In this document: positions 1-8,561 of the stretch, one piece after another
Layout: each line of letters opens with the position of its first letter
How positions within the stretch are numbered: the first letter of the stretch is position 1
IMG/VR virus record: IMGVR_UViG_3300023118_000001
Span: 23,407 to 87,406 of that record
From: a virus
Direction: 5' to 3' (one strand)
DNA length: 64,000 bases
The notes under the pieces: generated by a model
What the model saw: only the letters and a program-made list of their open reading frames with translations
Databases searched by the model: none
Told to the model about the DNA's origin: nothing
Program-made: the position numbers and the translations under genes

Positions 1-720
1 GAGGCGCTGATCAAAACCTCTGGTGATGCCCAGGCGGTGATCACGGCTGAGCAGGCCAAATACGCTGAGGCTATGGGGACCATGGCCCTGATGGCTGCCA
101 TGGGCTCCGTGTCCAACGTGCTGGGGATGTTTGCCAGTGCAGCGGACGGCGCCTCCAACGCGCAGAAGCTGGCGTTCGTGGCACAGAAAGCGATCTCCGT
201 TGCACAGATCATCATGTACACCGAGGTGGCTGCGGCTCAGGCGATGATGATGTCAGGTAACCCTATGGTGTTGGGCCTGCCGATGGCGACGTTCATCCGC
301 GCCACGGGCTACGCCAACGCCGCGCTTGTAGGTGCCATGGCGATCGGTCAGCTGGCTGGTAGTGGTGGCGGATCTTCTGGCGGCAGTGGTGGCGGCACGC
401 AAATGTACGACACCGGCGGCTACATCCCGTATAACCGGACAGGTATCGTCGGCGAGTACGGTCCAGAGCTGGTATCTGGCCCGGCCCACGTCACCAGTCG
501 TGGTAACAGCGCGTCGAAGCTGGGCGGTGGCGACGGTGCCATGCAGGTTACCCTGGCACCGGTGATCCAGATCACGGTGGAAGGCGGCGGTGGCGGCTCG
601 GAAGCTGACCAGAACAAACAGGCCAAACAGATCGCAGAGGCCTCGCGCGCGTCGGTGATGTCGGTACTGACCGAGCAGATGCGCCCTAACGGCGTCGTCT
701 ACAAATTCGTCAAGGGATAG
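1..720 (+). CDS. Tail tape measure protein, C-terminal end (5' end outside window)
   Basis: The frame is open from the first base, so this is the 3' end of a longer gene; the in-frame GTG at 37 is not taken as its start. About 239 residues are visible: Ala/Met-rich hydrophobic helices, a Gly/Ser linker around residues 130-145, a second Gly-rich stretch, and a polar C-terminal helix. This composition, plus its place directly before homologues of lambda M, L, K, I and J, identifies the distal end of the tape measure, which sets tail length and sits inside the tail tube. The call rests mainly on gene order because the long coiled-coil body is not in the window. Confidence 0.8.
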   Translation, partial: EALIKTSGDAQAVITAEQAKYAEAMGTMALMAAMGSVSNVLGMFASAADGASNAQKLAFVAQKAISVAQIIMYTEVAAAQAMMMSGNPMVLGLPMATFIRATGYANAALVGAMAIGQLAGSGGGSSGGSGGGTQMYDTGGYIPYNRTGIVGEYGPELVSGPAHVTSRGNSASKLGGGDGAMQVTLAPVIQITVEGGGGGSEADQNKQAKQIAEASRASVMSVLTEQMRPNGVVYKFVKG

Positions 721-728
721 GTGAGTAA

Positions 729-1076
729 ATGGATGTTTTCCCAGCGATCGACAACCCTGACTACGGCCTAGAGGATACGCCTGAGGCGGATATCGACGAG
801 GTCAAGATGGGCGACGGCTATGTGTTCCGGCGCCCCAAAGGGTTGAACTACCTGAAATACACCTGGCCGCTGAAGTGGAACACGCTTGAGGTGGCAGACG
901 CCCGCGAGGTCTATGCCTGGCTGAAGGCGCGACTGAAGCTGGTCCCGTTCCACTGGACCCACCCCATCACCGGGGTGGTGTACCAGGTGACCTGCCAGGA
1001 AGTGAAGCTGACCTACAACGAGTTCAACGACGAGATCCTCACAGCCACGTTCGAGCAGGACTTCAACCCGGCGTAA
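729..1076 (+). CDS. Minor tail protein, lambda gpM-like
   Basis: This 115-residue protein starts at an ATG with AGGTGA four bases upstream, eight bases after the tape measure stop. It has the size and place of lambda gpM, a small tail-tip protein. The pattern of an N-terminal VKMGDGY stretch, a central Trp-rich beta region (WPLKWNTL, AWLKARL, FHWTHP) and a C-terminal TFEQDF end is typical of this phage tail family. It is expected to join the tip complex with the L- and J-like proteins. A 67-base gap holding no gene follows it, unlike the overlapping genes downstream. Confidence 0.85.
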   Translation: MDVFPAIDNPDYGLEDTPEADIDEVKMGDGYVFRRPKGLNYLKYTWPLKWNTLEVADAREVYAWLKARLKLVPFHWTHPITGVVYQVTCQEVKLTYNEFNDEILTATFEQDFNPA

Positions 1077-1143
1077 CAGCAGTACCGGCCGGGCAGGGGC
1101 GCTGTTACTATGGCGCCAGATAAGCAAAGTAGACAGGGATGCC

Positions 1144-1845
1144 ATGACTCTTATCGCAACGGACATTCAGGGTCTGGTTCAGGACACGATTGTGACCATG
1201 TTCCAGATCGACGCCAGCAAGGTGGGGGAGGGGCTACTGTGCTTTTCGCCCACCTCCAACAATGGCGTCCCGGTCAAGTTCGGCGGCATCACCTACCCTG
1301 CCCTACCGATCACGGCCGACGGCTTCAAGTGGGTGGGCGACGGCACCCTGCCGCGCCCAACCCTGACGCTGGCTGCCAAGGACCTGATGTTCCTGTCGAT
1401 GGTGGTCAACTCCGGCGACCTGGTGGGCTGCCCTGTCACCCGCATCCGCACCTACGCCAAGTACCTGGACGATGGTGCCTCGCCAAACCCGCAGGCGCTG
1501 TACCTCCCTGAAAACTTCGTGATCGAGCGCAAGTCTTCGCAGAAGCGCACGCTGCTGCAGTTCGAGCTGTCCGTGGCCATGGACCAGCAAGGCCTGATGA
1601 TCCCGGCCAGGCAGGTGCTCCGGGACAGCTGCACTCACCGCTTCCGCTACTGGGCCAACAACCGCTGGAACTACACCGGCGTGACCTGCCCCTACACCGG
1701 AAACGCGATGTTCGAGCCCAACGGCAACCCCACCACTGACCCGACCAAGGCCAAGTGCGGCAAGCGGTTGAGCGACTGCAAGAAACACTTCGGGGCGTAC
1801 TCCACCCTCCCTTTCTATGGCTACCCTGGCGTCGGACGGATCTGA
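1144..1845 (+). CDS. Minor tail protein, lambda gpL-like, with four-cysteine cluster
   Basis: The start is an ATG with AGGG five bases upstream. The 233-residue product matches lambda gpL in length and position. The C-terminal third has four cysteines at about residues 163, 182, 205 and 212, set in short polar contexts (DSCTHRF, VTCPYTG, AKCGKR, SDCKKH). Lambda gpL holds an iron-sulfur cluster in its C-terminal domain, and these four cysteines are the obvious ligands for an equivalent cluster here; that metal content is inferred. The protein should sit between tail tube and tip hub. Its stop overlaps the next start as TGATG, suggesting coupled translation. Confidence 0.9.
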   Translation: MTLIATDIQGLVQDTIVTMFQIDASKVGEGLLCFSPTSNNGVPVKFGGITYPALPITADGFKWVGDGTLPRPTLTLAAKDLMFLSMVVNSGDLVGCPVTRIRTYAKYLDDGASPNPQALYLPENFVIERKSSQKRTLLQFELSVAMDQQGLMIPARQVLRDSCTHRFRYWANNRWNYTGVTCPYTGNAMFEPNGNPTTDPTKAKCGKRLSDCKKHFGAYSTLPFYGYPGVGRI

Positions 1846-2579
1846 TGTTTATCCAATATCTCGAGCAAATTCAGGAAGGCGCCATCGCAGCCTACCCAAA
1901 CGAAGCGGTCTGGTTCATCACCGAGGCCGGCTGCACGGAAGTGGAGAACATCCACGAGCACCCGGACAAATACTTCGCGGTGAAGGATAGCGACCACCGC
2001 CGCGCTATGGCCGAAGGGCTGCTGGCAGTTGTCCACAGCCACCCGGACAACATCGCCGCGCCGTCCTCGCTGGACATGCAGGGGCAGATCAGCACCAACG
2101 TGCCGTGGGGCATCATCGCCACTGACGGCACCGTGGCCCACGACCTGATCTGGTGGGGCAAAGGCGCGCCGAAGCACCCGCTGCTCGGCCGCCCGTTCCG
2201 GCATGGCGTGACGGATTGCTACTCTCTGATCAAGGATTACTACGAGATGGAACTGGGCATCGACCTGCCCGAGTTCCCGCGCGACTGGGAGTGGTGGAAG
2301 GAAGGCCAGCAGAACCTGTTCGAGCAAGGGTTCGAGAAGGCCGGGTTCGAGCGCATCGACGCCAGTGAAGCCAAGCCTGGCGATGTCTGGCTGGCGCGGC
2401 TCGGCGGTGAGATGGACGTGGCCAACCACGGCGGCGTGCTGCTACAGGACGAACTGATGATCCACCAGATCGGCGCCAAAGATCCGGTCGACTTCAGCCG
2501 GCTGTCCGCGCGCGAGCCGATCTACCGTTACATGCCCCACATCACACATTGGCTTCGGTACACAGGGAGTGTGAAATGA
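1845..2579 (+). CDS. Tail tip protein, lambda gpK-like: JAMM peptidase plus NlpC/P60 domain
   Basis: The ATG at 1845 overlaps the previous stop (TGATG); a longer in-frame ORF from 1755 is rejected because it would lie over the gpL-like coding region. The 244-residue protein has an N-terminal JAMM/MPN domain with metal ligands H64, H66, S74 and D77 (HSHPD followed by SSLD). A C-terminal NlpC/P60 domain has nucleophile C125 in VTDCYS and H195 in NHGG. Both active sites look intact. In lambda this protein acts in tail assembly, and its hydrolase domain is thought to cut peptidoglycan or tip proteins during DNA entry. Confidence 0.92.
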   Translation: MFIQYLEQIQEGAIAAYPNEAVWFITEAGCTEVENIHEHPDKYFAVKDSDHRRAMAEGLLAVVHSHPDNIAAPSSLDMQGQISTNVPWGIIATDGTVAHDLIWWGKGAPKHPLLGRPFRHGVTDCYSLIKDYYEMELGIDLPEFPRDWEWWKEGQQNLFEQGFEKAGFERIDASEAKPGDVWLARLGGEMDVANHGGVLLQDELMIHQIGAKDPVDFSRLSAREPIYRYMPHITHWLRYTGSVK

Positions 2580-3172
2580 AAACACTGATGCTCTATGGCA
2601 GCCTGAAAGAAAAATTCCCTGGCGAGTTCAAGATGGACGTCGCCACACCAGGTGAAGCGATCCGCGCGATGTGCATTCAGTTGCCAGGCTTCGAGGCTGA
2701 GATCAAGGCCGGCAACTGGCGCGTCGTGCGCGGCTCCCTGGAAGGCAACGACGAGGTCAGCGAGGAAGGCCTGCAGATGACGCTGGGTAACCAGAACGAG
2801 CTGCACCTGATCCCGGTCATCGAGGGCGCCAACAGTGGCGCGGGCATGATCATCGTCGGCATCGTGATGATCGTGGCTGCCTTCTTCACCGGTGGTACGT
2901 CGATCGCAGCGTGGGGCGCCATGTCGACCATGCTGGCCGGCGCCGGCCTGGGCATGGTGGTCGGCGGTATCATCGCCAGTACCACCAAGATCCCCGGCGC
3001 AGGAGCGAGCGCCAGCGGCAACGAGAGAGAGGCTGACAAAGCCTCGTTCCTGTTCGACGGCCCAACCAACCAATCGACCCAGGGCGTGGCTGTGCCGCGT
3101 GGCTACGGGCGCATGATGATCGGCAGCATCGTGATCAGCGCCGGTCTCTACGCGGAGCCGATGGCCGTATGA
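2576..3172 (+). CDS. Tail assembly protein, lambda gpI-like
   Basis: The start is the ATG at 2576, overlapping the gpK-like stop by four bases. The 198-residue product begins with a ubiquitin-like beta-grasp segment (MKTLMLYGSLKEKF) and has two hydrophobic Gly/Ala-rich segments near residues 85-105 and 117-140. Lambda gpI has the same architecture and size and is needed to start tail-tip assembly while being absent from the virion. The C-terminal region (VAVPRGYGRMMIGS) is a hallmark of this family. The stop overlaps the J-like start as ATGA. Confidence 0.9.
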   Translation: MKTLMLYGSLKEKFPGEFKMDVATPGEAIRAMCIQLPGFEAEIKAGNWRVVRGSLEGNDEVSEEGLQMTLGNQNELHLIPVIEGANSGAGMIIVGIVMIVAAFFTGGTSIAAWGAMSTMLAGAGLGMVVGGIIASTTKIPGAGASASGNEREADKASFLFDGPTNQSTQGVAVPRGYGRMMIGSIVISAGLYAEPMAV

Positions 3173-6100
3173 CTATCGATCAGGGTAAACAGATCCGCGC
3201 CGCGGGCAATCGCCATCCGCTGACCATTGAAGGCGAGTGGAAGGTGCACCCGCTGACATCCGCCATTGAGGGTGCCAAGGGCGCCTCCAAACCGCCTGCC
3301 CAGTACATCCCGGTGGAAGCCCCGCAGTCGCTGCGAAGCAAGGCGCGCGGGCGCATCCTCGACCTGCTGGCGCACGGCCCAATCGTGGGGCTGGTCAACG
3401 GGCTGCAGTCGGTATTCCTGGACAGCACGCCGCTGCAGAACCCTGACGGCACGTTCAACTTCAACGGCATCACCGTCCAGACCCGCGAGGGTTACCCTGA
3501 CCAGGCGTACATCCCCGGCTTCACCGCCGTGGAAAACACCATCGACATCTCGGCCGAGGTGAAATTCGCCACGCCGCTGGTGCGGTCGGTGACCAACAAC
3601 GACGCCAACGCGGTGATCGTGACCCTGGCTGTACAGGGGCTGAGTGAGCAGAAAGCCAACGGCGATATGGCCGGTTACCAGGTTGGCTTTTACATCGACG
3701 TGAAAAACTCCAGCGGTGCCTGGACGGTCACGGCGGGTGACACCATCGTCGGCAAAACCACCACCGCCTACCAACGCTCGGTGCGGGTGCCGCTCAATGG
3801 CGTTGGCCCGTTCGATATCCGTGTGCGCCGCGCGCAGCCGGAGTCCAGCTCGGCCAAGATCCAGGACGATCTGTTTTGGGCCATGATGACCGAGGTCATC
3901 GACGCTCGGCTGTCCTATCCGGACAGCGCTCTGGTGGCGCTGGACGCCGACTCGGAACTGTTCGGCTCCAAGATGCCGGCCCGCTCCTACGACGTGAAGC
4001 TCAGCATCATCCGCATCCCGAGCAACTACGACCCGATCAACCGCACCTACAGCGGGTTTTGGGACGGGCAGTTCAAGATGGCGTGGTCGGACAACCCGGC
4101 CTGGTGCTTCTATGACCTGTCGACCCACCCGGTCATCGGCGCCAACAACCAGTCCGTGGACAAATGGTCGCTGTACCGCATCGCGCAGTATTGCGACGAA
4201 ATGGTGCCCAACGGCTACGGCGGCTGGGAGCCACGGTTCACCTGCAACACGCTGTTCGCCAGCCGTGAAGAAGCCATCGTTGTCCTGAACACCCTGGCCA
4301 GTGTTTTCCGTGGCATGGTCTACTGGGGTTCGGACTCGGTCATGGCCGTGGCCGACATGCCAGGCGATGCGCTGAAGCTGGTCACCCCAGCCAACGTCAC
4401 CTCGGACGGGTTCGAGTACGTCGGCACCTCACTGCGCGAGCGTCACTCCGTAGCCGTGGTGATGTGGAACGACCCGAACGATGAATACAAGCAGGTCCCG
4501 GAGCTGTACGAGGACCCTGAAAGCATCCAGTTGTTCGGTTGGAGAGAGACCCAGGTCACCGCAGCGTGCTGCACCAGCCGAGGCCAGGCACGGCGTCTGG
4601 CCAAGTGGATTCTGTACTCGGAACGGATGGAGACGGAGATCGTTTCCTACACCGCGACAGCTGACCACGCTGACCTGCGCCCAGGCGACTACATCAAGAT
4701 CTCCGACCCGGACCGGGCCGGCGCGCGGTATGGCGGCCGGACACTCGATGGCACAGCCAAGGTCATCACCCTGGACAAGGCACCGAAGCCTGGCGAAGTG
4801 GTCGGGACCTGGTATCTGAACTGCGTCATGCCAAGCGGCGTGATCCAGACCCGCGAGGTGCAGGGTTTCAACGGCGACGTGTGCACCCTGAAGCAGGCGT
4901 TCCCGGAAGTGCCGATCAAGGGCGCCGTGTGGGTCTTGTCCAGCGCCTCGCTGGTGACGCCGATGTACCGGGTGACCTCGGTGGTCGAGCAGGATGACGG
5001 GCTGACCTATCAGATCTCGGCGACCGAGCACAACCCGAACAAGTACAACTTCGTCGAGTTCGACCTGCAGCTGCCCGATACACCGGACAGCACCATCCCG
5101 TCTGGCCCGCTGGCCGGCCCTACGCACATCACCGCGTCGTCGTTCAAGTACGTTGCCGGCGGCACTGAGCACCAGGGTCTGACCGTGAGCTGGAGAGGCG
5201 TGGACGACGTCCGCTGCAACGGTTACATCCTCGAGGCGCGCGACCCGAACGACGTCACCTTCCGCACCATCTACTCCGGCGCCGGCCTGAGCGTGGACGA
5301 GAAGGACATCGTCGACGGCGAGTGGATATTCCGCATCAAGGCCACGACCTCCACCGGACGGACCTCGGAGTGGGTGCAACTGACCGTCAACATCGCAGGC
5401 CTGCTGCTGCCCGCGCCGCCCGACAGCATCCAGGTCGACGTCACCACGTTCGAGATCTCGCTGCGCCCGCGCAGCATCTACCCGGGTGCGATGTATGAGT
5501 TCTGGCGCAGTGATGTGCCGCTGACCATGAACATGGTGGAGTCGAACGCCAGGCGTATCGCCATCGGCACCGACCTGGTGGACGTGGGCCTGAAGCCGAA
5601 AACCACCTACTACTACTACGTGCGAGGCACCAACATCTACGGCGTCTCCCAGTTCGTTGGCGCGCAGGGCACCACCCTGTACAACTTCGAGGACATCCTG
5701 GCTGCGCTGGACGAGGAGATTCGCCGACCAGGTGGGCTGTTCGACGAGATGCTGCAGTCGGCCGCAGCCAACGTCGAGGGCGTGAAGAACGCGCTGGACG
5801 CGCTGAAGACCGACATCCGCATGCAGAAGATGCTGGAAACCATCCGGGATCTGTCGACCAAGGCGCAACTGGAAGGCACCGCAGCGCGCAACATGGTCGA
5901 GGAGATCACCCGCCTGACCGAAGACGAAGCGCTGGTGGCGCGGATCACCACGCTGCAGGCTCAGGTCGACGACGACATCACAGCGTCCCTCGAGGAGATG
6001 CAGTTCGCCATGGCGGCGAACAACGAAGCGATCGCTGGCCAGATCCTGACGATCAAGACGCAGATCAACGACGACATCCTGGCTGCCATGCTGGTCGAGC

Positions 6101-6630
6101 AGACTGCTCGGGTCGACGGTGACGGCGCGCTGTCGCAGCGGATTGAAACCCTGTCGGCGTCGACCGAGGACGACATCGCCACGGTCAAGCAAGAGATCAC
6201 CGCGCAGGCCAACTACACCGACGGCGCCGTCGCGCGCGCGGTCACCACCGCCACGGTCAACGGCAAGTCGGCTGTGTTCGGTATCCAGGTGGCGGACGGT
6301 GTTGCGGAGATCGGTGCGATCGCTGACCGGTTCTACGTCTACAACCCAGTCGGCGGCAGCTACACGCTGGCGTTCGCGGTAGTTGACGGGCGCACGGTAA
6401 TCCAGGACGCTCTGATCCGCGAAGCCTCCATCACCATGGCCAAGATCAGCCAGGCGCTGCAGTCCGACAACTACAAGCCGAACGAAATTGGCTGGCGTCT
6501 GACCAAGGCGGGGGTCTTCGAGATGAACGGCAACACACCAGGTGAGGGCAGCCTGGTGCAAACCAACCAGACCATCACCGTGACCGACGGCGCGGGCACA
6601 CCGCGGGTCAAGCTAGGAAGGCTGAATTGA
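3169..6630 (+). CDS. Central tail fibre / host specificity protein, lambda gpJ-like
   Basis: This 1153-residue protein (lambda gpJ is 1132) starts at an ATG overlapping the previous stop. The first 600 or so residues are the conserved tail hub region that forms the tip ring. Residues about 645-850 contain fibronectin type III-like beta sandwiches, one starting near GPTHITAS and one near APPDSIQV. A helical coiled-coil segment follows (about 840-1010), then a DUF1983-like C-terminal module near residues 1020-1100. The extreme C-terminus is expected to contact the host receptor, as in lambda. It is the last of the lambda-ordered tail genes. Confidence 0.92.
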   Translation: MTIDQGKQIRAAGNRHPLTIEGEWKVHPLTSAIEGAKGASKPPAQYIPVEAPQSLRSKARGRILDLLAHGPIVGLVNGLQSVFLDSTPLQNPDGTFNFNGITVQTREGYPDQAYIPGFTAVENTIDISAEVKFATPLVRSVTNNDANAVIVTLAVQGLSEQKANGDMAGYQVGFYIDVKNSSGAWTVTAGDTIVGKTTTAYQRSVRVPLNGVGPFDIRVRRAQPESSSAKIQDDLFWAMMTEVIDARLSYPDSALVALDADSELFGSKMPARSYDVKLSIIRIPSNYDPINRTYSGFWDGQFKMAWSDNPAWCFYDLSTHPVIGANNQSVDKWSLYRIAQYCDEMVPNGYGGWEPRFTCNTLFASREEAIVVLNTLASVFRGMVYWGSDSVMAVADMPGDALKLVTPANVTSDGFEYVGTSLRERHSVAVVMWNDPNDEYKQVPELYEDPESIQLFGWRETQVTAACCTSRGQARRLAKWILYSERMETEIVSYTATADHADLRPGDYIKISDPDRAGARYGGRTLDGTAKVITLDKAPKPGEVVGTWYLNCVMPSGVIQTREVQGFNGDVCTLKQAFPEVPIKGAVWVLSSASLVTPMYRVTSVVEQDDGLTYQISATEHNPNKYNFVEFDLQLPDTPDSTIPSGPLAGPTHITASSFKYVAGGTEHQGLTVSWRGVDDVRCNGYILEARDPNDVTFRTIYSGAGLSVDEKDIVDGEWIFRIKATTSTGRTSEWVQLTVNIAGLLLPAPPDSIQVDVTTFEISLRPRSIYPGAMYEFWRSDVPLTMNMVESNARRIAIGTDLVDVGLKPKTTYYYYVRGTNIYGVSQFVGAQGTTLYNFEDILAALDEEIRRPGGLFDEMLQSAAANVEGVKNALDALKTDIRMQKMLETIRDLSTKAQLEGTAARNMVEEITRLTEDEALVARITTLQAQVDDDITASLEEMQFAMAANNEAIAGQILTIKTQINDDILAAMLVEQTARVDGDGALSQRIETLSASTEDDIATVKQEITAQANYTDGAVARAVTTATVNGKSAVFGIQVADGVAEIGAIADRFYVYNPVGGSYTLAFAVVDGRTVIQDALIREASITMAKISQALQSDNYKPNEIGWRLTKAGVFEMNGNTPGEGSLVQTNQTITVTDGAGTPRVKLGRLN

Positions 6631-6992
6631 GCAACTGGGGACTGGAAATCAGGAACGGGCAAGGCTTCACAAGCCTTGACCCGGACACCTTCACCGTGAA
6701 GCTGATCGAATCGGTGTGGGTGGGCTGGACCACCATCGACCAAAGTACCGTGATCGACATCCCCATCGAGACCACCTCGGTGGGTGGGGTGTTCGCTGTG
6801 ATCACGATCTACAAGATGATGACAGCGGTGCTGAACCCTGACATGCAGATTTACTTCCAGTCCAACGCGCAGCACCCCCAGTGCCTTCCCGTCGTCGAGG
6901 TTTACCCGGGCATGGTCCGAGTGCGGGGTCAGCCAGTGCCAGGCTCCCGCGCTACCGGTATGATCGTGATCAACCTAATGAAATACCTCTAA
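6627..6992 (+). CDS. Small tail-tip-associated protein, DUF6453-like
   Basis: Translation probably starts at TTG 6627, four bases inside the J-like stop, with AGGAAGG close upstream; no ATG gives a better fit. The 121-residue product opens with a short SNWGLEIRNGQGF pattern that recalls the N-terminus of the next gene product (SYGFSVLGNSGQL). Proteins of this type often follow gpJ in siphophage genomes and are thought to decorate the tail tip or central fibre. No catalytic motif is visible. The family name is from memory of the N-terminal pattern and is tentative. Confidence 0.75.
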   Translation: MSNWGLEIRNGQGFTSLDPDTFTVKLIESVWVGWTTIDQSTVIDIPIETTSVGGVFAVITIYKMMTAVLNPDMQIYFQSNAQHPQCLPVVEVYPGMVRVRGQPVPGSRATGMIVINLMKYL

Positions 6993-7000
6993 GGACTACC

Positions 7001-7831
7001 ATGTCATACGGATTCTCGGTGCTGGGGAACAGCGGTCAGCTGGTGATCGACGAAGACTCGATGATCATGACCCAGGCATTCCGTGGCGACATCATCGTCA
7101 GCCCTAACGGGCTGCTCGGGCCTCAGTACGCCTACGGTTACTGCCACGTCACCTACCCTCAGGTGGTCGCCACCGAGTACCCGCCGTTTGTGTTCGCTGT
7201 GCCGACGCCTGGCGTGGTGCCGTGTGGCCTGGGCACGTTCCTGCATCGCGGCGTGGAAGGGGCATGGACCGGGTTCACGGTGCTGGTGACCAAACACATC
7301 TTCGCCCAAGACGGCTCAGCGATGTACGCAGGGTTCAACACTGGTTGGCAGTACCGGGTCGGCAGCTTCGGGCTGCCAGGTGACAACGGCTACGCCGACT
7401 ACGGCCTGCGCATCATGAATGAGTGGAGCGACATCACTTACGACAGCGCCTGGCCCATCATCAAGTTCCGCGGGCTGATGTCGGCCTGGGTCCTGCAGGA
7501 GTTCACTCGCGGGTACGCGCTGAACAACTACTGGGGCGCTGCAGACGTGTCCGGCGACGAAGACTACGTTCTGGCCAAGGGCACGCATGCCTGGGGCTAC
7601 CCTGACCTCACCCACGGGTTCATGCTCTCTGGCATGGGATCGGTGGCCACCACCGTCGACCGTGGATCTTGGGAGGCTCCGGTGAACGCGGTCGTCACCG
7701 TGGGCTTCCCCGACGGTAACCGAGGCAACCTATGGGCGGTTGCTTTCTTCGGCGCTGCACAACACCCTAGCGGTGATCTCAGCGCAATGCGAAACTGGAA
7801 CCTCCTGACGGCCGACTTCTCCGGCACGTAA
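7001..7831 (+). CDS. Tail-tip or fibre protein of unknown function
   Basis: The start is ATG 7001 with TAAGGA upstream; in-frame codons back to 6881 overlap the previous gene and are rejected. The 276 residues are rich in Gly, Trp and aromatics with no long helix, as expected of a beta-rich virion protein. The first 20 residues share the short GxxVxNxxGxxxxD pattern with the preceding gene product, suggesting a common docking element. I do not recognise the body of the protein. Its place between gpJ and the long fibre gene argues for a virion location. Confidence 0.75.
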   Translation: MSYGFSVLGNSGQLVIDEDSMIMTQAFRGDIIVSPNGLLGPQYAYGYCHVTYPQVVATEYPPFVFAVPTPGVVPCGLGTFLHRGVEGAWTGFTVLVTKHIFAQDGSAMYAGFNTGWQYRVGSFGLPGDNGYADYGLRIMNEWSDITYDSAWPIIKFRGLMSAWVLQEFTRGYALNNYWGAADVSGDEDYVLAKGTHAWGYPDLTHGFMLSGMGSVATTVDRGSWEAPVNAVVTVGFPDGNRGNLWAVAFFGAAQHPSGDLSAMRNWNLLTADFSGT

Positions 7832-7853
7832 GCCAACCACAAGGATGCAGGTA

Positions 7854-8561
7854 ATGGCAGCAGCAGACAATTTCCCAGCGTTTAACGCAGCGGTGGCTGA
7901 GCTTACGCTCAAGGTCCAGGCGCTGATCACCGACGTCAGCGGTGCCCAGGCATCCCTCGGCCCTGAGGTGGCAGCAGCCCTGATCAAACTGGAAGCCGCG
8001 ACCACGGCAGCCAACACCGCCGTGGCTGCCGCGACCACCGCGACCCAGGCCGCCGCCGCGCTGACCGCCCTCAAGGCTGAGTTCGACGCCGCCATCATCA
8101 CGGTCGAGGGATTGACCACCGACGTGGGCACGCTGAACGAGCAGGTCGGCGCAGCCATGGCGCTGATGACCACCACGCAGCTTGCGCTGCAGGCCGCGCT
8201 GGATGAAATCGAAGGCATCTCCGGCAACCTCGCCCAGGTGAAAAAGCTCAGCCTGGCAGCGGTCAGCCCGGCTGGCCACGCCTCGGCGGTGATCAACACC
8301 GCGCACAACGTCGGCAACGGCGGGCTGATGCTGCTCGGCGTCTACTGCACCACGTCCACCCCGCTGCAGATGTACGACGTGCTGATCAAGGTCGGCTCGA
8401 CGATCCTGTACGAGGCGGCCGGCGTGCTGGGTGAACTGAAGGATACCTTCTCGCACTTCGCCATCGCCAGCGGCGTGATGGAAGTCACCCTGACCAACCA
8501 GGGCAACGCAGCCGCCGTGCTGACCCCGACCGTCGTCTTCACGGAGCTGGCCCTCGTATGA
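7854..8561 (+). CDS. Tail fibre protein with Ala-rich coiled-coil N-terminus
   Basis: ATG 7854 is chosen because AAGGA ends eight bases upstream; the ATG at 7845 would have no spacing. The 235-residue product has a long Ala/Thr-rich helical stretch (about residues 1-140, with heptad-like AATTAANTAVAAATTATQ spacing). A beta-rich C-terminal domain of about 90 residues follows. A shaft of trimeric coiled coil with a terminal domain is common in short fibres and chaperone-like fibre partners. Its stop overlaps the next, very large fibre gene by four bases, so the two are probably made together. Confidence 0.75.
   Translation: MAAADNFPAFNAAVAELTLKVQALITDVSGAQASLGPEVAAALIKLEAATTAANTAVAAATTATQAAAALTALKAEFDAAIITVEGLTTDVGTLNEQVGAAMALMTTTQLALQAALDEIEGISGNLAQVKKLSLAAVSPAGHASAVINTAHNVGNGGLMLLGVYCTTSTPLQMYDVLIKVGSTILYEAAGVLGELKDTFSHFAIASGVMEVTLTNQGNAAAVLTPTVVFTELALV

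Noticed and set aside
1077-1143. Promoter between the M-like and L-like tail genes
   Set aside because: The gap has a TTACTAT stretch but no -35 partner, and tail genes of this type are normally cotranscribed.
4429-6561. 710-residue minus-strand ORF antisense to the gpJ-like gene
   Set aside because: It is a shadow of a clear lambda gpJ homologue and has no recognisable domain.
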